DNA from: Microbacterium festucae
Lineage (GTDB): Bacteria > Actinomycetota > Actinomycetes > Actinomycetales > Microbacteriaceae
Assembly (NCBI RefSeq): GCF_025421715.1
Contig: NZ_JAOEFC010000002.1
Location: 1 to 64,000 of the forward strand
Length of the DNA stretch: 64,000 bases
Direction: 5' to 3'
The translations under genes and the position numbers were made by a program. Under the pieces are notes generated by a model, which saw nothing but the letters and a program-made list of their open reading frames with translations, ran no database searches and was not told where the DNA came from. Below, one piece after another: positions 1 through 7,876 of the stretch; position 1 is the first letter of the stretch, and each line of letters opens with the position of its first letter.

Positions 1-173
1 CGGTCGTTGAGCGAGGAGCGCAGCGACGAGTCGAAACGCGCACCGTGGGGCCTCGTTTCGACTCGCTGCGCTCGCTCAACGACCGGGGGTGGGTGTCGCT
101 TCGTCTCGCTGCGCTCGCTCAACGACCGGGGTTGGGGCCTCGTTTCGGCTCGCTGCGCTCGCTCAACGACCGG
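1..173. repeat. Left-edge repeat cluster, one inverted and three direct copies
   Basis: Four copies of a roughly 33-bp element lie here. One is in reverse orientation (1-38) and three are forward (54-86, about 97-129, 141-173), the forward ones spaced about 43-44 bp. The shared core reads CGCTGCGCTCGCTCAACGAC, preceded by CGTTTCG or a variant. Copy 1 and copy 2 form a long imperfect inverted repeat around a 15-nt loop, so RNA reading through from outside the window would fold strongly. The cluster ends 16 bp before the stop of the amidotransferase gene on the minus strand and may act as its terminator. It may extend beyond the window. Confidence 0.85.
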
Positions 174-189
174 AGGGGTCGGAGGGCGG

Positions 190-921
190 TCAGCGGGCGT
201 AGCGGGTGGTGAAGGCGCGGAGGATGCGGTCGGTGTGGGTCACCGGGGCGCGGCGGACGGCATCCAGCGTCAGCTCGAGCTCGTGCGCGGCGAAATAGCC
301 GTGGTCGGCGTAGGCGAGGATGCGGGTGGTGATGCCGTCGACGTCGAGCTCGGGGTGGAACTGGGTCGCATAGACGTTGCGTCCGACCCGGAACATCTGC
401 ACCGGGCACGCCTGGCCGCGCAGGAGCAGCGTGGCCGAGGCGGGCAGCACCGTGATGGCCTCCTTGTGCCCGACGAACGCGGTGAAGGCGTCGGGCAGGT
501 CGGCCAGCAGCGGGTCGTCGGCGCCGGCGGCGGTGCGAGCGACCTCGATCACGCTGATGGGCTCGCGGTGGGCGCCGTCGATCACCGCGCCCTGGTGGGC
601 GCCGAGGGTGCCGACCCCGTAGCAGGCGCCGAGAAACGGGAAGTCCCGCGCGACGACCTCGTCCAGCAGCGCGGCGAACTCCGCTTCGACGCGGTGCTGC
701 ACCGGCGACTTGCGCTCCGGCGGGTCGGAGGCGTTGAACGGGCCGCCGCCGACGAAGATCCCCGACCAATCGTCCAGATCGACCTCGCCGAGCGGGCCGG
801 CTTCCATGCGCACCCGCACCAATTCGTGTTCCGCGAGGCCCGTCGCCTGTCGGAACAGCGCGTACTCCTCGTCGGCGGGAACGTCTTCGGCGCGGGTGGC
901 CAGCAGCAGGAAGGGCTTCAT
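190..921 (-). CDS. Class I glutamine amidotransferase (GATase1) domain protein
   Basis: 243 residues, one GATase1 domain resembling stand-alone GMP-synthase-like amidotransferases. The nucleophile is Cys100 in LGACYGVG, and His189 and Glu191 in QFHPEL complete the triad, so an active glutaminase-type fold is likely. No synthase domain is attached. Proteins of this kind often act on gamma-glutamyl compounds or are annotated as glutamine amidotransferase of unknown substrate. I start at ATG 921 because a TAGGCT -10 box ends eight bases before it; an upstream in-frame start would add nine residues with no supporting signal. Divergent from the gene at 1005. Substrate is unknown. Confidence 0.85.
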   Translation of the reverse strand: MKPFLLLATRAEDVPADEEYALFRQATGLAEHELVRVRMEAGPLGEVDLDDWSGIFVGGGPFNASDPPERKSPVQHRVEAEFAALLDEVVARDFPFLGACYGVGTLGAHQGAVIDGAHREPISVIEVARTAAGADDPLLADLPDAFTAFVGHKEAITVLPASATLLLRGQACPVQMFRVGRNVYATQFHPELDVDGITTRILAYADHGYFAAHELELTLDAVRRAPVTHTDRILRAFTTRYAR

Positions 922-929
922 CCTGGTCG

Positions 930-935
930 AGCCTA
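930..935 (-). promoter_or_regulatory. -10 box TAGGCT of the amidotransferase gene
   Basis: TAGGCT on the minus strand lies 8 nt before ATG 921, so the transcript should begin at or 1-2 nt before the start codon (leaderless or nearly so). No Shine-Dalgarno space is left. Confidence 0.6.
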
Positions 936-977
936 CGGCCTCGCGCAAGGGGTCGGAGCAGGCCGGTGCCCCCGGCG

Positions 978-983
978 TAGGCT
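978..983 (+). promoter_or_regulatory. -10 box TAGGCT of the 78-residue protein gene
   Basis: TAGGCT followed by a short leader that carries AAAGGAGG (about 989-996) before ATG 1005. This one is a leadered transcript. Confidence 0.6.
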
Positions 984-1004
984 GGCGGGAAAGGAGGTCG
1001 AACC

Positions 1005-1241
1005 ATGGCCATTGCCCGACTGAACGGCGGTCCGCTCGACGGACAGCTCATCCCGCTCGACGACACCGCATCCGACCGGCTGATCATGCCTTACAGCGAG
1101 ACCCAGGTGGTCTACGCCCGCGGCGGAGCGCCCGAGAACACCGGTGACGACGACGGCCCGACCGAGGTCGTGTTCGACTTCGTCGAGGCGCAGGACGACA
1201 TCGATCCCGATCCCGATCGCCGCGACGACCAGGCCGAGTGA
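1005..1241 (+). CDS. Small acidic protein of unknown function
   Basis: 78 residues, very acidic in its C-terminal half, with no membrane segment or signal peptide. The N-terminus MAIARLNGGPLDGQLIPLDD has the short look of a conserved Actinobacterial hypothetical family rather than a named domain. A textbook ribosome site (AAAGGAGG, eight bases upstream) supports the start. It is followed after 7 bp by the CYTH-domain gene, so the two are probably co-transcribed. I do not recognise a function. Confidence 0.75.
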   Translation: MAIARLNGGPLDGQLIPLDDTASDRLIMPYSETQVVYARGGAPENTGDDDGPTEVVFDFVEAQDDIDPDPDRRDDQAE

Positions 1242-1248
1242 GGCCGTC

Positions 1249-1881
1249 GTGAGCGCAGCCGTCTCCCTCGAGGTCGAGCGCAAGTACGACGTCGGCGAAG
1301 ACACCCCGGTGCCCGACTGGGCGCGCCTGCCCGGCGTGGCCACGGTCGGCGCCGCCGAGCCGCGCGCGCTCGACGCCCGCTACTTCGACACCGTCGATTC
1401 GCGGCTGGCCGGCGCGCTCACGGCGCTGCGGCGCCGCACCGGCGGCCCCGATGAGGGGTGGCACGTCAAGCGGTCGACCCCCGAGGGCAAGCTCGAGACG
1501 CACTGGCCGCTGGGGGAGGCGCTGACCGACCCGGATGCCGATCCGCCGGTGCCCGACGCGATCGTCGCCGAGCTCGCCGCGGTGACGGACGCACCGTTCG
1601 CGGTGATCGCCCGCATCCGCAACGATCGCGTCGCCTATGCGCTGCGGGGCGCCGACGGCGGAGTGCTCGCCGAGTTCGTCGACGACCACGTGCACGCGAC
1701 CGATCTGCGCCGTGGCGTCGAGACGCGCTGGCGCGAATGGGAGCTCGAGCTCGGCCCCGCCGCGCCGGCCGACCCCGCGGCGCGCGCGGCGCTGTTCGCC
1801 GCCGCCGACGCCCTGGTGGTCGCCGCCGGGGGCGCGCCCTCGGCATCCGGTTCCAAGCTCGGCCGGGCGCTCGGCGCCTGA
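1249..1881 (+). CDS. CYTH-domain protein
   Basis: 210 residues covering a single CYTH domain. The hallmark ExExK signature is present near the N-terminus (Glu8, Glu10, Lys12 in LEVERKYD), followed by alternating charged beta strands such as RRTGGPDEGWHVK and the acidic late motif EWELELGP. CYTH enzymes bind triphosphorylated substrates with divalent metal inside a beta tunnel; members include thiamine triphosphatases, class IV adenylate cyclases and inorganic triphosphatases. Which of these it is cannot be told here. The GTG start gives a protein beginning just before the signature, as is normal for the family. Downstream lies a strong hairpin. Confidence 0.85.
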   Translation: MSAAVSLEVERKYDVGEDTPVPDWARLPGVATVGAAEPRALDARYFDTVDSRLAGALTALRRRTGGPDEGWHVKRSTPEGKLETHWPLGEALTDPDADPPVPDAIVAELAAVTDAPFAVIARIRNDRVAYALRGADGGVLAEFVDDHVHATDLRRGVETRWREWELELGPAAPADPAARAALFAAADALVVAAGGAPSASGSKLGRALGA

Positions 1882-1908
1882 CGGGCCACCGGGAACCCCG
1901 CTCAACGC

Positions 1909-1946
1909 ACTGACGCCGCCCCCGGCTTCGATGGGGCGGCGTCAGT
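1909..1946. terminator. Bidirectional hairpin between CYTH and lpd genes
   Basis: Perfect 14-bp stem (ACTGACGCCGCCCC, 1909-1922, with its complement 1933-1946) and a 10-nt loop, placed between convergent genes. There is no T tract, as is usual in this GC-rich genome. A smaller CCTATT/AATAGG hairpin follows in an AT-richer patch around 1974-1991. Confidence 0.75.
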
Positions 1947-2009
1947 CGCGAAGGCTCAGATTACTCCGAGAACCTATTCGCGTAAATAGGTGTTGGGACC
2001 GTTCTCAAC

Positions 2010-3410
<1,401 letters not shown>

Positions 3411-3416
3411 GGTTCC

Positions 3417-3422
3417 AGCCTA
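3417..3422 (-). promoter_or_regulatory. -10 box TAGGCT of lpdA (leaderless)
   Basis: TAGGCT on the minus strand with exactly 6 nt to ATG 3410, so the predicted transcript starts on the A of the start codon. Confidence 0.65.
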
Positions 3423-3989
3423 GTCCTCGGCGGAGGGGCGTCTCCGTGTCAACAGAACCACGACGACCACGCCCACCACGACCACCGCGCCGACGACGAT
3501 CAGCAGCGTCGGATCGAACGCCGAGCCCTCGGCGTCCGTCCCCTCGCCCGCCGCGACGGCGCACGGGGTCTGGCCGGCGCCCGCCTCGCCGACGGCGAAC
3601 TCCCACGTGCCCGAGATGGGGTGACCGTCGCTGGAGACCACGCGCCAGACGACCGTCACCGGGCCGGTGGCCGCGCCGGTGAGCTCCTGATGCACGCGGG
3701 TGCCGTCGAAGGTCGGGTCGCCGGCGGTCAGCGGTGCGCACGACGCGTCGAGAACGTCGATCTCGGTGGCTCCCGCATCAGCGAGGACGACCGCGCTGAA
3801 CGTCAGCGTGAGCTGCGCCGGCAGCGCGTCGAGCGTGGTGCCGGCGGCGGGGTCGGTGCCGATGAGCTCGTCGTGCGCATACGCGGGCGCGGCGATCGCG
3901 GTGAGCAGGGCGACCACGAGCGCCCCGAGGGCGGCGAGCCCTCCGGCGCGAGCGCGACGGCGTGGTTTGTGAAGATTGCGTGACAGCAC
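3420..3989 (-). CDS. CopC-domain copper resistance protein, membrane anchored
   Basis: 189 residues. A positively charged N-terminus and hydrophobic stretch (about 18-38) form a Sec signal ending AYA, leaving His39 as the mature first residue, the usual copper(II) ligand of CopC proteins. A CopC/YcnJ-type beta domain follows, with the typical SSDGHPISGTWEFAV. Near the C-terminus one hydrophobic segment (about 162-182) and RRR form a membrane anchor, so the domain should sit outside the membrane. Divergent from the Met/Cys-rich gene at 4103. The GTG start is 7 nt from a TAGGCT box. Confidence 0.9.
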   Translation of the reverse strand: MLSRNLHKPRRRARAGGLAALGALVVALLTAIAAPAYAHDELIGTDPAAGTTLDALPAQLTLTFSAVVLADAGATEIDVLDASCAPLTAGDPTFDGTRVHQELTGAATGPVTVVWRVVSSDGHPISGTWEFAVGEAGAGQTPCAVAAGEGTDAEGSAFDPTLLIVVGAVVVVGVVVVVLLTRRRPSAED

Positions 3990-3996
3990 GCTTTCG

Positions 3997-4002
3997 AGCC
4001 TA
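3997..4002 (-). promoter_or_regulatory. -10 box TAGGCT of the copC-like gene (leaderless)
   Basis: TAGGCT on the minus strand, 7 nt before GTG 3989. Confidence 0.6.
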
Positions 4003-4067
4003 TCGGCGCCTGTCGCGGTGGCATCCGTCGCCCTACCATGGGCGGCAGGCGGGCTCCCTGCCCGTCA

Positions 4068-4079
4068 CTCCCACGGGAG
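4068..4079. promoter_or_regulatory. Candidate operator dyad CTCCC-AC-GGGAG
   Basis: A perfect 5-bp dyad with a 2-nt centre lies in the divergent region between the copC-like and Csp-like genes, 23 bp before the latter. Position and symmetry suit a metal-responsive repressor, but no regulator gene is adjacent. A second imperfect hairpin (GGCAGG/CCTGCC, about 4044-4063) lies just upstream. Confidence 0.3.
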
Positions 4080-4102
4080 ACGACGATGCGAGGAGAGCCC
4101 CG

Positions 4103-4501
4103 ATGGACGCGATGATGATGAACGCGATGACCGAGGACATGATGTCGATGGACGGCATGCCGGCGATGGGCATGGCGATGATGCAGGCGTGCATGGATGC
4201 CTGTGCCGCCTGCGAGCAGGCCTGCACGGTGTGCTCCACCCAGATGATGGACTGCGCGCCGGCCTGCATGAACTGCGCCGACATGTGCAACACCATGATG
4301 CGCGCCATGATGCGGATGCAGGGGATGACGCCGGCGTCGATGATGGCGATGCTCGACGCCTGCATCGCGATGTGTCAGACCTGCATGGACATGTGCATGG
4401 AGCACGCCGACATGAGCCCGGTCTGCAAGATGTGCGCCGACGCCTGCCGCGCGTGCATGGACGCGTGCATGGCGATGAAGTCCGCCATGATGACGGCCTG
4501 A
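4103..4501 (+). CDS. Met/Cys-rich four-helix (DUF326/Csp-like) candidate copper-storage protein
   Basis: 132 residues with 18 cysteines and about 38 methionines, nearly half the protein. Cysteines are spaced CxxxC and CxxC along helices (for example CMDACAACEQACTVC and CKMCADACRACMDAC), the pattern of DUF326 proteins, whose characterised members (Csp1/Csp3) are four-helix bundles lined with thiols that store many copper(I) ions. There is no signal peptide, so it should be cytosolic (Csp3-like). The Met-only N-terminal 27 residues are unusual. An AGGAGA site 7 nt upstream supports ATG 4103. The divergent CopC gene strengthens the copper reading; copper binding itself is inference. Confidence 0.85.
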   Translation: MDAMMMNAMTEDMMSMDGMPAMGMAMMQACMDACAACEQACTVCSTQMMDCAPACMNCADMCNTMMRAMMRMQGMTPASMMAMLDACIAMCQTCMDMCMEHADMSPVCKMCADACRACMDACMAMKSAMMTA

Positions 4502-4518
4502 CAGACCTGGTCCCCGAC

Positions 4519-4544
4519 GCGCCGCGCACCGAGCGGTGCGGCGC
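4519..4544. terminator. Hairpin between Csp-like gene and the 115-residue gene
   Basis: GC-rich stem (GCGCCG...CACC against GGTGCGGCGC) with a GAGC loop and a 2-nt bulge, in the 49-bp gap between convergent genes. Confidence 0.55.
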
Positions 4545-4550
4545 AGAAGC

Positions 4551-4898
4551 TCAGAGGACGAGGGCGTTGTAGCGCGCGCTGCCGTCGGCGAGCACGTGAT
4601 AGCGCGGGTGGAAGGCCACCGGCGTGCCGGCACGCAGGTGCTCGGCCGCACCCGCGCCGTTCCACAGTTCGATCCGCTCGCCGTGCTCGACGGTGTGCAG
4701 CACGATCGTGCGGTCGTCGCGCACCGCGCCGACGATCGCGTCGACCCATTCGGTCGGCGTGGCCGACACCAGGCGCGCCTGGATCAGGTGCACCGCGTGA
4801 CCCGGAGCGAACGAGGAGCAGGCGCCGCCGCGCGCGCACATGCAGATCGCATCCTGACGCACCGGGGCGGGCGTGAGGTGACGATGCGGCGTGGGCAC
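4551..4898 (-). CDS. Hypothetical protein, 115 residues
   Basis: Begins at GTG 4898, chosen for the AAGGAGC site 5 nt upstream. The N-terminal third holds CMCARGGAC, a compact Cys cluster with nearby histidines (HRH at 5-7, HAVH) that could bind a metal, and the rest is a small predicted beta-rich domain (IVLHTVEHGERIELW, RYHVLADGSARYN). No signal peptide or membrane segment. I do not recognise the family. Convergent with the Csp-like gene, so any link to copper rests on position and the Cys/His cluster only. Confidence 0.7.
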   Translation of the reverse strand: MPTPHRHLTPAPVRQDAICMCARGGACSSFAPGHAVHLIQARLVSATPTEWVDAIVGAVRDDRTIVLHTVEHGERIELWNGAGAAEHLRAGTPVAFHPRYHVLADGSARYNALVL

Positions 4899-5043
4899 GA
4901 TGAGCTCCTTGTCAACGGGATCGGTTGTCGGCCAGGCTAGGCGCAGCCCCCCGCCGCTGTCGTACCCGACGACACACGCGGAAACAATGACCGACCGTCC
5001 CGTCGGAGCGCGCATCGGCATGACCGGACACTGCGCGATCGGA

Positions 5044-5049
5044 TAGTGT
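5044..5049 (+). promoter_or_regulatory. -10 box TAGTGT of garA
   Basis: TAGTGT, then a short leader carrying AGGAGGAGGAA before GTG 5068. Confidence 0.55.
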
Positions 5050-5067
5050 GGATGAGGAGGAGGAACC

Positions 5068-5562
5068 GTGAGTGACAACACCCGATCCGGCGGCGAGATC
5101 CGGCGAGATGCCGAAGACCCGACGCGCCACACCGGGTCTGACACGACCCAGACCTTCGGACACGACTCCGACCTCTCGTTCGTGCCCTTCGGCAGCGACC
5201 TGACCGACGCGGAGCGCGAGGCGATCAGCGCCCTGCCGACCCGCTCGGCGATCCTGCTGGTGCGCTCGGGCCCGACCGCCGGCGCGCGGTACCTGCTCGA
5301 CACCGACGTGACCACGATCGGCCGTCACCCCGAGGCCGACATCTTCTTCGACGACGTCACCGTCTCGCGCCGTCACGCCGAGATCACGCGCACCGGTCCG
5401 ACGTTCGAGCTCGTCGACCAGCGGTCGCTCAACGGCACCTACGTGAACGGCGACCGGGTCGATCGCGCCGCCCTCGTCGACGGCTCGGAACTGCGCATCG
5501 GCAAGTTCCGACTCAACTTCTTCGTCTCCCCGCTCGACCGCGACCAGGCGCCCGCCGCGTGA
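5068..5562 (+). CDS. garA: FHA-domain regulator GarA/OdhI
   Basis: 164 residues. An unstructured N-terminal tail contains DTTQTF (Thr26/Thr27), in the position of the ETTS phosphorylation motif of M. tuberculosis GarA and C. glutamicum OdhI. An FHA domain follows (about 62-152) with phosphothreonine-binding residues Arg86, Ser100, His103 and Asn122 all present. Known family members, when unphosphorylated, inhibit 2-oxoglutarate dehydrogenase and tune glutamate metabolism; kinases such as PknB/PknG switch them off. First gene of an operon with ftsR (4-bp GTGA overlap), as in mycobacteria and corynebacteria. The kinase target motif differs from the classical one. Confidence 0.92.
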   Translation: MSDNTRSGGEIRRDAEDPTRHTGSDTTQTFGHDSDLSFVPFGSDLTDAEREAISALPTRSAILLVRSGPTAGARYLLDTDVTTIGRHPEADIFFDDVTVSRRHAEITRTGPTFELVDQRSLNGTYVNGDRVDRAALVDGSELRIGKFRLNFFVSPLDRDQAPAA

Positions 5563-6236
5563 CCCCGGCGGTCTCCCCGCGCGGACGTGGTCCGGCCGCG
5601 GGGCATCTGAGCATCGGTCAGGTGCTCGCCCGGCTCACGCCCGAGTTCCCGGAGCTCAGCGCCAGCAAGCTGCGCTACCTCGAGGTGCAGGGGATCGTCA
5701 CCCCGGTGCGCACCGAGTCGGGCTACCGCAAGTTCTCGCCCGCCGACCTCGAGCGGCTGCGCACCACTCTCACGATGCAGCGCGACTACGGCATCCCGCT
5801 GGCGCGCATCCGCGAGCACCTCGACGGCCAGTCCAGCGACGGCGCGGTCGTGCCGACCTCGATCATCGCCGCCACCCGCCGGTACCGCCGCGACGAGGTG
5901 CTGAGCGCATCGGGCGCCTCGGCGACCCTCCTCACCGACGCCGTCACCGCGGGCCTGATCGCCGCCACCGACAGCTACGACGAGCGCGCGCTGACGCTGC
6001 TGCGGTCGCTCGTCGCACTCGATGCCCACGGCATCCAGCCGCGGCATCTCCGCACGCTCCGCCAGGCCGCCGAGCGCGATGTGGCGCTGGTCGAGAGTGC
6101 GCTCGCGCCGCTGCTGCGCCGACCGGATGCCGCCGGCCGGGCCCGCGCGCATGAACTCGCCCCCGAGCTGGTGCGCCGGCTCGACGAACTGCGCGCCGCA
6201 TTCGTGCAGTCCGCTCTGGACCGCCTGAGCCCCTGA
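5559..6236 (+). CDS. ftsR: MerR-family transcription regulator FtsR
   Basis: 225 residues. N-terminal MerR winged helix (about 18-90, with LSIGQVLARLTPEFPELSAS, then LRYLEVQGIVTP and SGYRKFSPAD) and a long C-terminal helical dimer/effector part lacking metal-binding cysteines. Directly downstream of garA with overlapping start and stop, the position of Rv1828 and of C. glutamicum FtsR, an activator of ftsZ. Inferred to bind a dyad near ftsZ, see 38594-38643. The product ends cleanly and is of usual length. Confidence 0.85.
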   Translation: MTPAVSPRGRGPAAGHLSIGQVLARLTPEFPELSASKLRYLEVQGIVTPVRTESGYRKFSPADLERLRTTLTMQRDYGIPLARIREHLDGQSSDGAVVPTSIIAATRRYRRDEVLSASGASATLLTDAVTAGLIAATDSYDERALTLLRSLVALDAHGIQPRHLRTLRQAAERDVALVESALAPLLRRPDAAGRARAHELAPELVRRLDELRAAFVQSALDRLSP

Positions 6237-6330
6237 CCCGCACGACACGCCGACGACACGAGCGGATGTCGTTGCCGGAGGGCATGGCCTCCCGTAGCGT
6301 GGAAGAACCATCGATCCGCAGGAGGCCAAC

Positions 6331-6876
<546 letters not shown>

Positions 6877-6974
6877 TCCGCCCCGCCGTCGCGCCCTGAG
6901 CGCGGCGCTTCCGCGCGCCCTGAGCGCGCCGACGCAGCGGTGGTCCCGTGAAGCGACCCCGCGCGCGGCGCGGG

Positions 6975-7784
6975 TCAGGCGCGCTGTTCGCCGGTGGCGG
7001 GGATGCGGCCGGTGCGCATGACGCGGTCCAGCAGCGAGTCGAAGTCGGCGGCGAGCTCCTGCGCCGAGTCGCCGGGCCAGATGTGCAGCGGCTTGGCGGC
7101 ACCCTGCGCCTGCTGCAGCGAGGTGCGCTCGGGCAGCTGCGGCGAGAGCACGAGCGGGCCGAACATGTCGCGCAGCTCCTTGATGCGGAACTGGTGCTCG
7201 ATCGACTGCGGGCGCACGCGGTTGACGACGATGCCCAGCGGCTGGAGGCGGGGGGAGAGGCCGCGGCGGATCTCCTCGATCGCCCGCAGCGCCCGGTCGG
7301 CGGCGGCGACCGAGAACAGCCCCGGCTCGGTGACGACGATGACGCGGTCGGATGCCGCCCACGCGGTGCGCGTGAGGGCGTTCAGCGACGGGGCGCAGTC
7401 GATCAGCACCAGGTCGTAGTCGGCCTCGATGGTCGCCAGCGCCTCTTCGAGCTTCCACACGTCGCGCACGCTCGGGTGCGGACCGTCGAAGTTGATGGCG
7501 GAGGGGCTGCCGATCATGACGTCGATCGTGCCGGGGTGCACCTTGGCCCACCCGCTGGAGGTGATCGCCTGACGGACGACCTTCTCCTTGGGGTTGGCCA
7601 GCACATCGGCGACGTTGAGCCGACCGGCGACCTGGATGTCCATGCCGGTGGAGACGTCGGACTGCGGGTCGAGATCGACGACGAGGGTGCGAACTCCCCG
7701 GGCGAAAGCGGCGGACGCGAGTCCGAGGGTCACGGTCGTCTTGCCGACCCCGCCCTTGAGCGAAGAGACGGAGAGAACGTGCAC
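6975..7784 (-). CDS. Orphan ParA-like ATPase
   Basis: 269 residues. Deviant Walker A KGGVGKTT at 10-17, Walker A' region VVDLDPQSD at 36-43, and Walker B LVLIDCAPSLN. The second lysine expected of the ParA/MinD dimer switch is present in the Walker A. No parB or parS accompanies it, and the chromosomal parAB pair normally sits at the origin, so this is a second, orphan ParA such as C. glutamicum PldP, which localises at division sites. That role is inferred by similarity of type only. GTG 7784 has a TAACGT box 8 nt upstream and is divergent from pyc. Confidence 0.85.
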   Translation of the reverse strand: MHVLSVSSLKGGVGKTTVTLGLASAAFARGVRTLVVDLDPQSDVSTGMDIQVAGRLNVADVLANPKEKVVRQAITSSGWAKVHPGTIDVMIGSPSAINFDGPHPSVRDVWKLEEALATIEADYDLVLIDCAPSLNALTRTAWAASDRVIVVTEPGLFSVAAADRALRAIEEIRRGLSPRLQPLGIVVNRVRPQSIEHQFRIKELRDMFGPLVLSPQLPERTSLQQAQGAAKPLHIWPGDSAQELAADFDSLLDRVMRTGRIPATGEQRA

Positions 7785-7792
7785 GAGGCTCT

Positions 7793-7798
7793 ACGTTA
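7793..7798 (-). promoter_or_regulatory. -10 box TAACGT of the orphan parA gene
   Basis: TAACGT on the minus strand 8 nt before GTG 7784, leaving at most a 2-nt leader. Confidence 0.5.
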
Positions 7799-7806
7799 CC
7801 GTCCCC

Positions 7807-7812
7807 TAGGCT
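7807..7812 (+). promoter_or_regulatory. -10 box TAGGCT of pyc
   Basis: TAGGCT in the divergent parA/pyc gap; the pyc leader would be about 60 nt with GAGGTGAGC before ATG 7877. Confidence 0.5.
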
Positions 7813-7876
7813 GTGAAGATACTCAGCCCAGGTGGCGGCCCGACGTCGTGTCGCCTCGGCACCCGAAGAGGTGAGC

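Noticed and set aside
3962..4102. Upstream start for the Csp-like protein
   Set aside because: The extension runs through the divergent promoter region; AGGAGA before ATG 4103 fits better.
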